A DNA stretch of 60,482 nucleotides from Bacteroidota bacterium. GTDB taxonomy: Bacteria; Bacteroidota; Bacteroidia; JABDFU01. The position numbers were made by a program, and so were the translations under genes. The notes below the pieces were generated by a model. It had not been told where the DNA came from, did no database searches, and was given only the letters and a program-made list of their open reading frames with translations. Where the stretch lies: assembly GCA_013286385.1 (NCBI GenBank), contig JABDFU010000011.1, positions 1 to 60,482 of the forward strand, read 5' to 3'. Below are positions 43,058 to 52,203 of the stretch, piece after piece (position 1 is the first letter of the stretch; every line of letters begins with the position of its first letter).

Positions 43058-43925
43058 GGATTCAAAAGATCTGGAATTGATACTAAAAAGGCTTTTAAAT
43101 GCTCCCATAGAGCTTGTATGGAAAGCATGGACCGACCCTGAACAAGTGGCCCAATGGTGGGGGCCGAATAACTTTACAATACCGCTTTGCAAAATGGATG
43201 TTAAGCCAGGCGGAGCATTGCTCATACACATGAAAGCGCCGGACGGAACAATTTACCCCATGAATGGTAGTTATAAAGAACTGGTTAAACCGGAACGAAT
43301 TGTTTTTGCCGGCGCAGCTCTCGATACGCAGGGGAATGCTCTTTTTGAACAGGTCACCAGTATCTTATTTGAAAAAGATGGGAACAAAACCAAACTTAAC
43401 ATTAAGGTAACGTTCTCCAAAGTTAAACCAGAAGCAGCAGGACATATTGCCGGTGCGGAGATAGGCTGGAATCAAATGATGGATAAACTTCTGATTTACA
43501 TAGAACCATTCGTTTTTGAACGAACTCTGAATGCTCCTGTAGCAAGAGTCTGGAAAGCTATTTCCGACAAGAACGAGATGAAAAAATGGTATTTCGATTT
43601 AACTGAATTTACTCCTGAAGCAGGTTTCGAGTTTCAGTTCAGGGGCGGCAAAGATCCATCAAGATCCTACTTACATCTCTGTAAAATCATCGAAGCCATT
43701 CCGGAAAAAAAACTGAGTTACAGCTGGAAGTACAATGGTTATGCGGGAAGCTCACTGGTCACGTTTGAACTCTTCGAGGAAGGAACTAAAACCCGTTTAA
43801 GATTGACTCATTCGGGCCTGGAGACATTCCCTGCCAGCAATCAGGATTTTATCAGGGGAAATTTTGCAGAAGGATGGACCCACATAATTGGGACATCATT
43901 AAAGGAATTTATTGATAAACAGTAA
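43032..43925 (+). CDS. Tandem double SRPBCC (AHSA1) protein
   Basis: A 297-aa protein with two AHSA1/Bet v1-like domains. Domain 1 (about 15-155) has LNAPIELVWKAWTDPEQVAQWWGP and DVKPGGALLIHM. Domain 2 (about 160-297) has LNAPVARVWKAISDKNEMKKWYF and VTFELFEEGTKTRLRLTHSG. Most relatives have one domain, so this is a fusion. The fold binds hydrophobic ligands; the ligand may control ArsR, which is inference. It is followed 11 bp later by a third SRPBCC domain as a separate gene. Confidence 0.88.
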   Translation: MPKEKEKTKDSKDLELILKRLLNAPIELVWKAWTDPEQVAQWWGPNNFTIPLCKMDVKPGGALLIHMKAPDGTIYPMNGSYKELVKPERIVFAGAALDTQGNALFEQVTSILFEKDGNKTKLNIKVTFSKVKPEAAGHIAGAEIGWNQMMDKLLIYIEPFVFERTLNAPVARVWKAISDKNEMKKWYFDLTEFTPEAGFEFQFRGGKDPSRSYLHLCKIIEAIPEKKLSYSWKYNGYAGSSLVTFELFEEGTKTRLRLTHSGLETFPASNQDFIRGNFAEGWTHIIGTSLKEFIDKQ

Positions 43926-43936
43926 AAGACAAAACG

Positions 43937-44401
43937 ATGCAAGAAAAAGAAAGCAATACAACAGACCGTGAAATAAGAATTTCACGTATTCTCAATGCTC
44001 CGATCGAATTGGTTTGGAAAGTATGGACAAATCCAAACCATATTAAGAACTGGTGGGGGCCAAATGGCTTTACGAATACAATTTCTGAAATGGATGTAAA
44101 ACCCGGCGGCGAATGGAATTTAACCATGCACGGCCCAGATGGAAAAGATTTTCCGAATAAAAATATTTACAGAGAAATTGTTCTCCACAAAAAAATTGTA
44201 TACGAACACATTTCCTCACCACATTTCACAGCCACCATAAACTTTGAAGCTCACGACGAAAAAACAGTACTTCACTGGCACATGCTCTTTGATACCAAAG
44301 AACAATTTATTCAGGTAGTAAAAACATTTAAAGCGGATGAAGGCCTCAAACAAAACATTGAAAAACTAGAAACCTATTTACAAATTAGTCCTGCTTCATG
44401 A
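43937..44401 (+). CDS. SRPBCC (AHSA1) protein
   Basis: A 154-aa single AHSA1-domain protein: LNAPIELVWKVWTNPNHIKN, WWGPNGF and MDVKPGGEWNLTMHGPDG. It is closer to domain 1 of the upstream gene than to domain 2, which indicates local duplication. Its TGA stop is interleaved with the stop of the opposing DoxX-like gene in the palindrome TCATGA. Confidence 0.88.
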   Translation: MQEKESNTTDREIRISRILNAPIELVWKVWTNPNHIKNWWGPNGFTNTISEMDVKPGGEWNLTMHGPDGKDFPNKNIYREIVLHKKIVYEHISSPHFTATINFEAHDEKTVLHWHMLFDTKEQFIQVVKTFKADEGLKQNIEKLETYLQISPAS

Positions 44402-44782
44402 TTGATTATCCAAACTTATTTTTCTGTTGGAAGGTCTGAAATACCAGGACAAAACAATAAAAACAGCTTGCATCAATGGACCAAGAATTGCTTTTCCTCC
44501 ATCGCCCATTACCAGATGTGAAATTAAAGCACCCGACATAACAAAAAAGAATCCTGCATAGGCCCATTCTTTAATAAGTTTGAGTCCTGGAAGCAAAACA
44601 ACGATTACCCCAAGAATTTTCCAAACTCCAAGAATGCTTAAAAAATAGATCGGGTAACCCAAATGAGCTGCCATGTCAACCCAAATTTGGACCCTTAACA
44701 GCGCAAAAATGCCACTCTGCAGCATGCCAAAGGTAAATAAGCCGGTGAAAATCCAATAAACGATTTTGTTTCTCTTTTCCAT
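44396..44782 (-). CDS. DoxX-like four-helix membrane protein
   Basis: 128 aa with four hydrophobic helices. DoxX-like features are the FGMLQSGIFALL helix, LGYPIYFLSILGVWKILGVIVVLLP and a short polar C-terminus. DoxX-family proteins often occur with ArsR and SRPBCC genes and with redox stress genes. It lies 6 bp after the SRPBCC gene of module 2 and is probably in the same operon. Confidence 0.85.
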   Translation of the reverse strand: MEKRNKIVYWIFTGLFTFGMLQSGIFALLRVQIWVDMAAHLGYPIYFLSILGVWKILGVIVVLLPGLKLIKEWAYAGFFFVMSGALISHLVMGDGGKAILGPLMQAVFIVLSWYFRPSNRKISLDNQS

Positions 44783-44788
44783 ATTGTT

Positions 44789-45271
44789 TTATTTTAATTT
44801 ACTTAGCAGGTCTTCCAATTGGTTGTGCGCCATGTTTATTCCTTGAGCAAAAGGCATTTTGAGCAATTGGTCTCTTAGTGCAATCGATTCATAGATCACA
44901 TGCATGCTTAGTTTACTTGTACTGTCTGTGAGTTTTTCAAATTCATATACCTCAAGTTGCACGCCAAAAGGCGCATTCTCCAACTCAAAAGTGCGTATGA
45001 TTTTTTTATTCGTAATAAACGCATGAATTACACCATTAGAGCGGAAAACAACCTTACCATTTGCATCAGTTGATTCCAATTGATAACTACCGTGCTTCTT
45101 TCCCTCAAACTTAAGCGCTTTAGCGGTCGCATAAGGATTTGACATCCATTGCTCAATAAGTTGTGGCTCAGCATGTGCTCTAAAAAGCAACTCTACGGGC
45201 AAATCGAATTCGCGTGTAATCGTTAAATCAGCTCTGCCGTTTTCGGCATTGATTTTTGTTTTTTGTTCCAT
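44789..45271 (-). CDS. SRPBCC (AHSA1) protein (module 2)
   Basis: 160 aa: REFDLPVELLFRAHAEPQLI, EQWMSNPY, FELENAPFGVQLEVYEFEKL and STKLSMHVIYES. It is the divergent type of AHSA1 domain with F-F-A-H in place of V-W-A-W. It sits between the DoxX-like gene and the ArsR gene, 6 bp from each, in one operon. Confidence 0.88.
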   Translation of the reverse strand: MEQKTKINAENGRADLTITREFDLPVELLFRAHAEPQLIEQWMSNPYATAKALKFEGKKHGSYQLESTDANGKVVFRSNGVIHAFITNKKIIRTFELENAPFGVQLEVYEFEKLTDSTSKLSMHVIYESIALRDQLLKMPFAQGINMAHNQLEDLLSKLK

Positions 45272-45277
45272 AGTATT

Positions 45278-45601
45278 CTATTTTTTTGGTTTGTAATTCT
45301 TCATAATAGTTTCCAATTTGTTAAATCGGTCATCCCAAAGCTTGCGGAACGGTTCAATAAATTCAGCTATTTTTTTCATTTTAGTTGCGTTGAGTGAGTA
45401 GTAAACTTCTCTTCCGTTTTGCGTTTGTTCCAGTAATTCGCATTCGGTAAGTATTTGCAAATGTTTCGAAACAGTCGGTCTTGCAGTCAAAAAATTGGAG
45501 GCGATTGTTCCGGCAGTCATGGATTGAGAAGTCACCAGGAGGAGTATAGCCCTTCTTGTTGGGTCTGCTATGGCTTGAAATACGTCTCGTCTCAAATTCA
45601 T
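45278..45601 (-). CDS. ArsR-family winged-helix regulator (module 2)
   Basis: A 107-aa paralog of the module 1 regulator. The start is nearly the same ([20 protein letters not shown]), the recognition helix [20 protein letters not shown] differs, and the wing is [11 protein letters not shown]. The changed helix agrees with the changed operator core at 45605-45646. First gene of the minus-strand operon ArsR-SRPBCC-DoxX. Confidence 0.9.
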   Translation of the reverse strand: MNLRRDVFQAIADPTRRAILLLVTSQSMTAGTIASNFLTARPTVSKHLQILTECELLEQTQNGREVYYSLNATKMKKIAEFIEPFRKLWDDRFNKLETIMKNYKPKK

Positions 45602-45604
45602 AAC

Positions 45605-45651
45605 GTAGTCATTTGACTACAAATATATGTGAAGCTACTTAACTACGCAAA
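45605..45651 (-). promoter_or_regulatory. Promoter with two 16-bp operators ahead of the second ArsR-SRPBCC module
   Basis: On the minus strand, TTTG (45651-45648) is 20 bp from TATATTTG (45627-45620). The perfect 6-4-6 palindrome GTAGTCATTTGACTAC occupies 45605-45620 and shares its first G with the -7 box. A weaker copy (45631-45646; GAAGCT/AACTAC arms on the plus strand) lies 26 bp away, next to the -33 box. Geometry is identical to module 1. Confidence 0.75.
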
Positions 45652-45684
45652 TTATTTAAAAAAAAGTTCATGGTACCCAACTGT

Positions 45685-46272
45685 TTACGGATGAAATTTT
45701 TCTTTGTTCTTCAGCATTTCAATGATTTTCTTCATTCTTTTATCCCTCGTTTCAGGCCTTACGGCTGTTTGCAAGCGCCAGGCAATTGCATATTTATTTG
45801 CCTTATTTAAGGCCATAAAAAAAGTGTTCATTGACTTATTTTCAGAAACCAACCTGAGAAAATCTTCCGGTAATTGCATTTTCCCGGGTGAATCATAGGC
45901 CCTATGCCATCGGCCATCCTCTTTAGCTTCTTTTATCGCCTTTAAGCCCGCCGCTCTCATTTTTTTTGATTTAAGTAACCGCTCCGCATGTTCAACGTTT
46001 CGTTTCGACCATATGCTTTTTGGTCTGCGAGGAGTGAATTTATGAAGCCAGGAATGTTCATCGTGTTTTTTAACCTGGCCGTCAATCCATCCATAACAGA
46101 GAGCGGCGTCCAATGCCTCTGCATATGTAATAGATGGAATCCCCGAATATTTCTTGAAAAACCGTATCCAAATACCATTTTGAATGGTATGCTCGGATGC
46201 AAGCCATTTTACAAATTCCTTCCCGGATTTAAAAGACAGTAGTTGATATTCACCTGCAACAGATGGTTTCAT
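45685..46272 (-). CDS. YdeI/OmpD-associated family protein
   Basis: A 195-aa protein: WLASEHTIQNGIWIRFFKKY, ITYAEALDAALCYGWIDGQV, FTPRRPKSIWSKRNVEHAER and the C-terminal OmdA segment FFMALNKANKYAIAWRLQTA, with the helix ETRDKRMKKIIEML. The family is linked to bacteriocin or peptide protection in some bacteria; its mechanism is unknown. Confidence 0.85.
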   Translation of the reverse strand: MKPSVAGEYQLLSFKSGKEFVKWLASEHTIQNGIWIRFFKKYSGIPSITYAEALDAALCYGWIDGQVKKHDEHSWLHKFTPRRPKSIWSKRNVEHAERLLKSKKMRAAGLKAIKEAKEDGRWHRAYDSPGKMQLPEDFLRLVSENKSMNTFFMALNKANKYAIAWRLQTAVRPETRDKRMKKIIEMLKNKEKFHP

Positions 46273-46445
46273 AAGCCGGATTCAGACAGTAATTATAAGC
46301 ATAAACCTGCTTTTACCATTAATTATTCTGCATTTTTTCAGCATCATCAATCAATTCCATCCCCATTTTGCGCCAAGTCCTTATCTTCGGCCAGGCTGAA
46401 TTCGTCAAACAATAAAGACCAATAAGATGAATCCAGGCTTGCAAA

Positions 46446-46721
46446 ATGACTAAAAAAATAATAGCTGAAGGTACGGTACATGAAGTTCCTCAGGATTTAA
46501 TGAAAGCTTTGGTTTCCAATCCGGATGTACTCGAAAAATGGAACGACCTCACCCCACTCGCACGTAACGAATGGATATGCTGGACTACAATTGTCAAGAA
46601 ACCGGAAACAAGAAAAGACCATATAAGACGACTAGTTGAAGAACTTCTCGAAGGAAAGCGCAGGCCATGCTGCTGGCCAGGCTGTCCGCACAGGAGAGCA
46701 AATACAAAGAATCGGCCATAG
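46446..46721 (+). CDS. Small YdeI/OmdA-domain protein with Cys-rich tail
   Basis: A 91-aa protein: VPQDLMKALVSNPDVLEKWN, LARNEWICWTTIVKKPETRK and RRLVEELLEGKRRPCCWPGC. The OmdA-type three-helix domain takes the first 75 residues. The tail CCWPGCPHR could bind metal. It lies beside the full-length YdeI-family gene on the opposite strand. Confidence 0.8.
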   Translation: MTKKIIAEGTVHEVPQDLMKALVSNPDVLEKWNDLTPLARNEWICWTTIVKKPETRKDHIRRLVEELLEGKRRPCCWPGCPHRRANTKNRP

Positions 46722-46809
46722 TGTACTTTTTTTAATAATAATTCAATTGAATTTAATTGACATTTTATGAAATAAATTCTATTTTTCGGCTAAATTACTC
46801 AGGTCGGTA

Positions 46810-49800
46810 ATGATACATAATAATTATACTTTACACCCGATAACAATGCACAAAAAAGCAGGTTTACTTTCTGTTTTTATTTTTACTTTTTTTTCTTCCT
46901 TCTCCCAGACAAATGTCGGCTTTGGTTTTCAGGCAAATGTTCAGACTTGGACAGTGCCCTGCGGGGTCACGACAGTTACCATTACTGCTGTTGGTGGGGG
47001 AGGTGGTAGCGCAAACGGACTTCCGGGGGGTGATGGAGCATCCATTACCGGAACCTATCCGGTAACAAGCGGTCATACGCTGAATATTATTACCGGCGGA
47101 TCTGGCGTTTCCGGAACAGGTGTTGGCGCTGGTGGTGGCGGTGGTGGAGGAACATACGTTTGGGACGCAACCAGCAATTCTTTACTGGTAATAGCCGGTG
47201 GCGGAGGTGGTGGCGGATTTATGGGAAGTGCTGGCGGAAATGGCCAGTCAAGTTCAGGGAATTTACCAACTCCAACCAGGGATGCGGCAAATCAATGTGC
47301 CGCAGGAGGAACAGGAGGACTAGGAGGAGGGGCTCTGCCAAGTGGCAATAGATACAATGGAAGCGGGGGTGCCGGATGGAACTCAAATGGTACGGCTGCT
47401 TCATCCATAAGCGGGGGCTCGGTTTCCGGAGGAGAGGACCCGGCAAACGGTGCTGCCGGTGGCAGCGGAGGATCTGTTGCTGAGGTGGGAGGGTATGGTG
47501 GCGGAGGTGGAAGTTCGGGCGGCGGCGGAGGAGGAGGAGGATTTAATGGTGGCGGTGGTGGTGGTGGCAACCCCGGCGCATATTATGGCGGTGGTGGCGG
47601 TGGCTCTTTTTCAAGTGTGGCTCCATCAACCACAAGTGCAACAAATACAGGCAATGGTTCGGTATCCATCTCCTATTCTTACACCTTATTATCAACTACT
47701 GCTTCCACTATAGCCAATGTCAGCTGTTTCGGAGGATCAAATGGAAATGCGAACGCCACTCCGGCCGGAGGCACTCCTCCTTATACTTTTTCATGGGCAA
47801 ACAGTGCAAATTCAGTCGTTTCTGCATCAAACCCTTCAGGAACGGTTCTTCTGGCAGGTTCCTATACAGTGACTGTCGAGGATCAGGCGGGCTGCACTGT
47901 AACTGCATCGGTCTCAATTACGCAGCCCGCTGCCGCACTGACAGTAAGTAGCGGTGGCCCGGTTTCATTTTGCAAAAACAACGGAACTGCGCTTTCGGGT
48001 ACTGCTGCCGGCGGAACACCGCCGGTAACTTATGAGTGGTCACCTGGTTCCGAAAACGGTCCAAATCCTTCAGTAAATCCGCCTTCCACAACTACCTTTA
48101 CGGTTACCGTTACCGATGCTAACAATTGTACCGCCTTTGCTACACAAGCGGTAACAGTAAATACTCCACCCAATATAACCTGCATCGGAAATCAGACAGG
48201 TTATGCTTCCGAAACAATCTGCGGAAGTCCTTTAACATATTCCGGTCCAACTGTTTTAGGTTTACCGGCTCCAACACTCACCTATACTTTAAGTGGCACA
48301 ACTACAGGAAATGGAAGCGGGACAGGCAGCGGATCTCCTTTTTCTTTAGGAGCAACCACGGTTTCAATTACTGCCACAAATGTATGCGGTACGCAGGAGT
48401 GCTCCTTTTCTGTTACAATAATAGACACGGTTAAACCTACAATTACGGCGCCACCGACTGTAAATACAACAACCAATACGGGATGCACTGCAACCGGCAT
48501 AACCCTCGGTACAGCAACCACCGCCGACAATTGTTCGGTGGCCAGTGTAACCAATAACGCCCCTTCGGCTTTCCCCTTGGGAAATACCAAGGTCACCTGG
48601 ACAGTGACAGACGGCAGTGGGAATACAGCAACTGCTAATCAAACAGTAACGGTAACGGATAATGTAAATCCGACTATCGTGCCGCCCGGTACTATAACTG
48701 CATATACCAACACAGGCTGTACAGCAACAAGTGTAAGTCTGGGGACACCAACAACTTCAGATAATTGTTCGGTGGCCAGTGTAACCAATAACGCCCCTTC
48801 GGCTTTCCCTTTGGGAAATACCACGGTCACCTGGAAAGTAACTGATGGCAGTGGAAACACAGCAACTGCAACTCAGACAGTGACAGTAAGGGATACCGTG
48901 GTTCCGGTTATAACAGCACCCGCAAATAAAAACACATATACCAACACTGGATGTACAGCAACAGGTGTAAATCTGGGTACGCCAACCACATCGGACAATT
49001 GTTCGGTGGCCAGTGTAACCAATAACGCCCCTTCGGCTTTCCCTTTGGGAAATACCACGGTCACCTGGACGGTGACTGACGGCAGTGGAAATACAGCAAC
49101 AGCAACGCAGACGGTAACAGTAACGGATAATGTAGATCCGGCTATCCTGCCTCCCGGTACTATAACTGCTTATACTAACACAGGCTGTACAGCGACGGGT
49201 GTAACCTTGGGCACAGCAACCACATCAGACAATTGTTCGGTGGCCAGTGTAACCAATAACGCCCCTTCGGCTTTCCCCTTGGGAAATACCACGGTCACCT
49301 GGACGGTGACTGATGGCAGTGGGAATACAGCAACAGCAACCCAGATCGTTTCTGTTAAGGACACTGTAGCTCCGACCATTTCGGCACCGGGAACTATTAC
49401 AGCCTGCAATGGATCTTCCGTCACGTTGGGAACGCCTTTGACAAATGACAACTGTTCGGTGGCCAGTGTGAAAAATAACGCCCCCGGCTCTTTTCCGATA
49501 GGAACGACAATAATTACCTGGACGGTAACGGACGGTAGCGGTAATACTGCTTCAGCAAACCAGCAGGTGACCGTAAATGCTGTACCCGGGACCCCAACAG
49601 CGCAAAGTAACAGTCCGGTAAACCAGGGAGACACGTTGTTCTTTCAGGCAGGTACAATTAACGGTGCGACGTATTCCTGGAGTGGGCCCAATTCTTTTTC
49701 TTCCACCTTACAAAACCCCTATATCCCCGCTGTTTCAGCAGCGGCTGCAGGAACCTATTCAGTTACTGCAACGGTTGACGGATGTTCAGGCCTGGCAGGG

Positions 49801-52155
49801 ACAACTTCGGTTAGTATAACCAAACTTTTAGTCACAACCAGTTCCAGTAATGTTTCCTGCAACGGAGCAAGTGACGGCGCAGCGGCGGTAGTATCCGCCT
49901 CTGGCGGTACTTCACCCTATACCTTCGCATGGAGTACACTGCCCGTTCAAACCACAGAAGCAATTTTTAATCTGACTGACGGATCTTATACAGTAACAAT
50001 AACAGACGCAACCAGATCTTCTGTCACCGAATCGGTAACTATCACACAACCTTCTCCCATTTCAATTTTTACAAACACATCCGCTGTTTCCTGTTTTGGA
50101 GGGGACAATGGTTCAGCAAATGCGATAGCCGGGGGAGGAACTTCTCCCTATTCCTATTCATGGAACACTTCACCTGTGCAAACCAAGTCCACTGCTGAAA
50201 ACATGTCAGCAGGCAATTACACTGTAACCGTAAAAGACGCGAATGGATGCCCGGGCACCACTGCAGTTACGATTACACAACCCTTGAACCTTGGGGTTAC
50301 TTTAACAGCAATGAATTCGGTTTGCGGATCAGCTAATGGAAGTGTCTCAGCAGTGGTATCCGGCGGAACCTCCTCCTACACGTATGTTTGGAGTACGGGA
50401 ACGACCTCCTTCACCTCCTCTCTTACAAGTGCAATTACACTATTGCCTTCCGGCTCCTATTCTGTTACGGTAACAGATTTAAATGGGTGCTCGGCTTATT
50501 CAAGTGCTGTTGTTGGCACCACTCCGGCAAATTTCAATCTTGCGTTTACCGCCAATCCTCAGAATGGGGCTTCTCCCCTTCCTGTTACATTCAGTAATAA
50601 CACTCCCAACCTGAGCAATTACAGTTTTACATGGTATTGGGGTGATGGAAACAGTGACAATGACAACAACGCAACCGTTTTCTACACTTATAACTTTGCG
50701 GGAACTTACAATGTTGCACTCATAGCTACCGATATTGCTAACGGATGCTCCGACACTTTGTCTAAAAATCCTTTCATTAATGTTACCGGAACAGGATGCG
50801 GCAACACGGTTAACATATCCCCTTCCGGTCCAATAAGCCTTTGCCAGGGGGATACAGTGCTATTGCACGCAAAAACAAGTGCCACTGCTTCCTTTACCTA
50901 TCAGTGGAACATCGGAGGTGTAGGAATCAGTGGGGAAAGCGACAGCCTGATCGCCGTTACTCAAAGCGGATTTTACAATGTTACCATGGTAAAAAATAAT
51001 TGCCCGGTTTCTTCTTCTGCCGTACAGGTCTCCTTTGCAACCAGTCCAAATCGGCCTGTTATTTCTTCTTCAGGAACCATTGTTCCCTGCCAGGGAGGAG
51101 CGGTGACATTAACATCATCTTCCATTGCCGGTGGAACTTATTCCTGGAGTACCGGTGCTACTACTGAATCTATTGTAGTCACTACTTCGGGCATTTACCA
51201 GGTGACCGTTACCAATGGTGCCGGTTGCAGTTCGGCGTCCGCTATTGATACAATGAATGCTTCCCTGACACAGATAGACCTGTGTATGGTTACGGTAGAT
51301 GACAGTTCAAAATACAATGTCCTCATTTGGCAGCCCCCCGCAACACTCAGTATCGACAGTTTTATTATATACAGAGAAATAACAACAGGCAATTATCAGC
51401 AGATAGGTGCACAGCCGTATTCTGCATTAAGCCAGTTTGTAGATACTGTCCGTACGAAATATTTTCCGAATACCGGTGACCCGAATGTAGGAGCTTACCG
51501 TTATAAAATACAGGTAAGAGACACCTGCGGGAATTACAGCAACCTGAGTCCGTTCCACAATACCGTCTTTATGAATCAGAATGCCGGCACATTTACATGG
51601 AATCAATACGGGATAGAAGGACAACCGGTACCTATACCTGCCCTGTCATCCTATGTTTTGTACCGGGATGATGATTATTCAGGATTCAATCCTATAGGAA
51701 GTGTTGCAGGCTCTCAAACAACCCTTTCAGATCCCAGTTACCTCTCTTACCCAAATGCCAGATGGTATGTAGGTACAACCTGGAGTATTTCCTGTACACC
51801 TTCAACCGGTAAAATAAAAGCGGCATACAGTACTACCAAATCAAATATAAAAGGTGCGGCATCCGCAATTGAAACCGGAATAGCTGCTCAGGTATTTGCA
51901 AGTGCAGTAAAGATGTACCCCAACCCGGCAAACAAGCAAGTGAACCTTGAGTTTCCTTCAGGATACAAAAGCTACCAGATCAGTATTTTTGATATGATTG
52001 GAAATGTGATTTTAATGAAAAACATATATTGTTCTCCAGGCGGTCCTATAAAAAACACAGCGCAAATTGATATAAACGACTTTCCGCCTGGTGTTTATTC
52101 CTTGTCGATAACCACCGAATTCCTCAAAGTGGTTAAAAAACTAGTAGTGCAATAG
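46810..52155 (+). CDS. Giant T9SS-secreted adhesin with Gly-rich, SprB-like, HYR and PKD domains
   Basis: A 1781-aa protein. The signal peptide (LLSVFIFTFFSSFSQ) is followed by a glycine-rich domain (about 45-290), SprB-like repeats and an Ig-like segment (about 295-455), five HYR domains (about 540-920), more SprB-type repeats (about 1010-1230; GSYTVTITDA, GNYTVTVKDANGC), a PKD domain (about 1240-1330; FTWYWGDGNSDND), Ig-like domains and a type A sorting domain at the end (MYPNPANKQVNLEF, PPGVYSLSI). A second ATG at 46846 starts closer to the signal peptide and could be the true start. Role: large surface adhesin or matrix protein. Confidence 0.88.
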   Translation: MIHNNYTLHPITMHKKAGLLSVFIFTFFSSFSQTNVGFGFQANVQTWTVPCGVTTVTITAVGGGGGSANGLPGGDGASITGTYPVTSGHTLNIITGGSGVSGTGVGAGGGGGGGTYVWDATSNSLLVIAGGGGGGGFMGSAGGNGQSSSGNLPTPTRDAANQCAAGGTGGLGGGALPSGNRYNGSGGAGWNSNGTAASSISGGSVSGGEDPANGAAGGSGGSVAEVGGYGGGGGSSGGGGGGGGFNGGGGGGGNPGAYYGGGGGGSFSSVAPSTTSATNTGNGSVSISYSYTLLSTTASTIANVSCFGGSNGNANATPAGGTPPYTFSWANSANSVVSASNPSGTVLLAGSYTVTVEDQAGCTVTASVSITQPAAALTVSSGGPVSFCKNNGTALSGTAAGGTPPVTYEWSPGSENGPNPSVNPPSTTTFTVTVTDANNCTAFATQAVTVNTPPNITCIGNQTGYASETICGSPLTYSGPTVLGLPAPTLTYTLSGTTTGNGSGTGSGSPFSLGATTVSITATNVCGTQECSFSVTIIDTVKPTITAPPTVNTTTNTGCTATGITLGTATTADNCSVASVTNNAPSAFPLGNTKVTWTVTDGSGNTATANQTVTVTDNVNPTIVPPGTITAYTNTGCTATSVSLGTPTTSDNCSVASVTNNAPSAFPLGNTTVTWKVTDGSGNTATATQTVTVRDTVVPVITAPANKNTYTNTGCTATGVNLGTPTTSDNCSVASVTNNAPSAFPLGNTTVTWTVTDGSGNTATATQTVTVTDNVDPAILPPGTITAYTNTGCTATGVTLGTATTSDNCSVASVTNNAPSAFPLGNTTVTWTVTDGSGNTATATQIVSVKDTVAPTISAPGTITACNGSSVTLGTPLTNDNCSVASVKNNAPGSFPIGTTIITWTVTDGSGNTASANQQVTVNAVPGTPTAQSNSPVNQGDTLFFQAGTINGATYSWSGPNSFSSTLQNPYIPAVSAAAAGTYSVTATVDGCSGLAGTTSVSITKLLVTTSSSNVSCNGASDGAAAVVSASGGTSPYTFAWSTLPVQTTEAIFNLTDGSYTVTITDATRSSVTESVTITQPSPISIFTNTSAVSCFGGDNGSANAIAGGGTSPYSYSWNTSPVQTKSTAENMSAGNYTVTVKDANGCPGTTAVTITQPLNLGVTLTAMNSVCGSANGSVSAVVSGGTSSYTYVWSTGTTSFTSSLTSAITLLPSGSYSVTVTDLNGCSAYSSAVVGTTPANFNLAFTANPQNGASPLPVTFSNNTPNLSNYSFTWYWGDGNSDNDNNATVFYTYNFAGTYNVALIATDIANGCSDTLSKNPFINVTGTGCGNTVNISPSGPISLCQGDTVLLHAKTSATASFTYQWNIGGVGISGESDSLIAVTQSGFYNVTMVKNNCPVSSSAVQVSFATSPNRPVISSSGTIVPCQGGAVTLTSSSIAGGTYSWSTGATTESIVVTTSGIYQVTVTNGAGCSSASAIDTMNASLTQIDLCMVTVDDSSKYNVLIWQPPATLSIDSFIIYREITTGNYQQIGAQPYSALSQFVDTVRTKYFPNTGDPNVGAYRYKIQVRDTCGNYSNLSPFHNTVFMNQNAGTFTWNQYGIEGQPVPIPALSSYVLYRDDDYSGFNPIGSVAGSQTTLSDPSYLSYPNARWYVGTTWSISCTPSTGKIKAAYSTTKSNIKGAASAIETGIAAQVFASAVKMYPNPANKQVNLEFPSGYKSYQISIFDMIGNVILMKNIYCSPGGPIKNTAQIDINDFPPGVYSLSITTEFLKVVKKLVVQ
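48430..49580 (+). repeat. Five HYR-domain repeats, four with exact 234-bp period
   Basis: Units start at 48430, 48664, 48898, 49132 and 49366. The anchor AATTGTTCGGTGGCCAGTGT recurs at 48529, 48763, 48997 and 49231, exactly 234 bp apart; the fifth unit is shorter and more divergent. Inside the first four, a stretch of about 70 bp after the anchor differs at only a few bases, while the flanks of each unit vary more. Confidence 0.92.
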
Positions 52156-52163
52156 ATTTATCT

Positions 52164-52171
52164 TACATTTG
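52164..52171 (+). promoter_or_regulatory. Candidate -7 box for the Reg_prop/SpoIIE gene
   Basis: TACATTTG is an exact TAnnTTTG match 33 bases before the ATG at 52204. No good -33 TTTG is at the right distance. Confidence 0.35.
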
Positions 52172-52203
52172 TCCCTGCCACAATTTTCAGCTTTTCAACC
52201 TGA

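Noticed and set aside
47219-47570. Minus-strand proline-rich frames
   Set aside because: They are antisense to the glycine-rich domain of the giant adhesin and have no domain features of their own.
48430-49580. Possible CRISPR-like regular array
   Set aside because: The period is 234 bp, the repeats are coding HYR domains in frame, and there is no cas gene.
48282-49634. Repeated minus-strand frames starting with TVVFPKGKAEGALLVTLATE
   Set aside because: They recur every 234 bp only because they are antisense to the HYR repeats.
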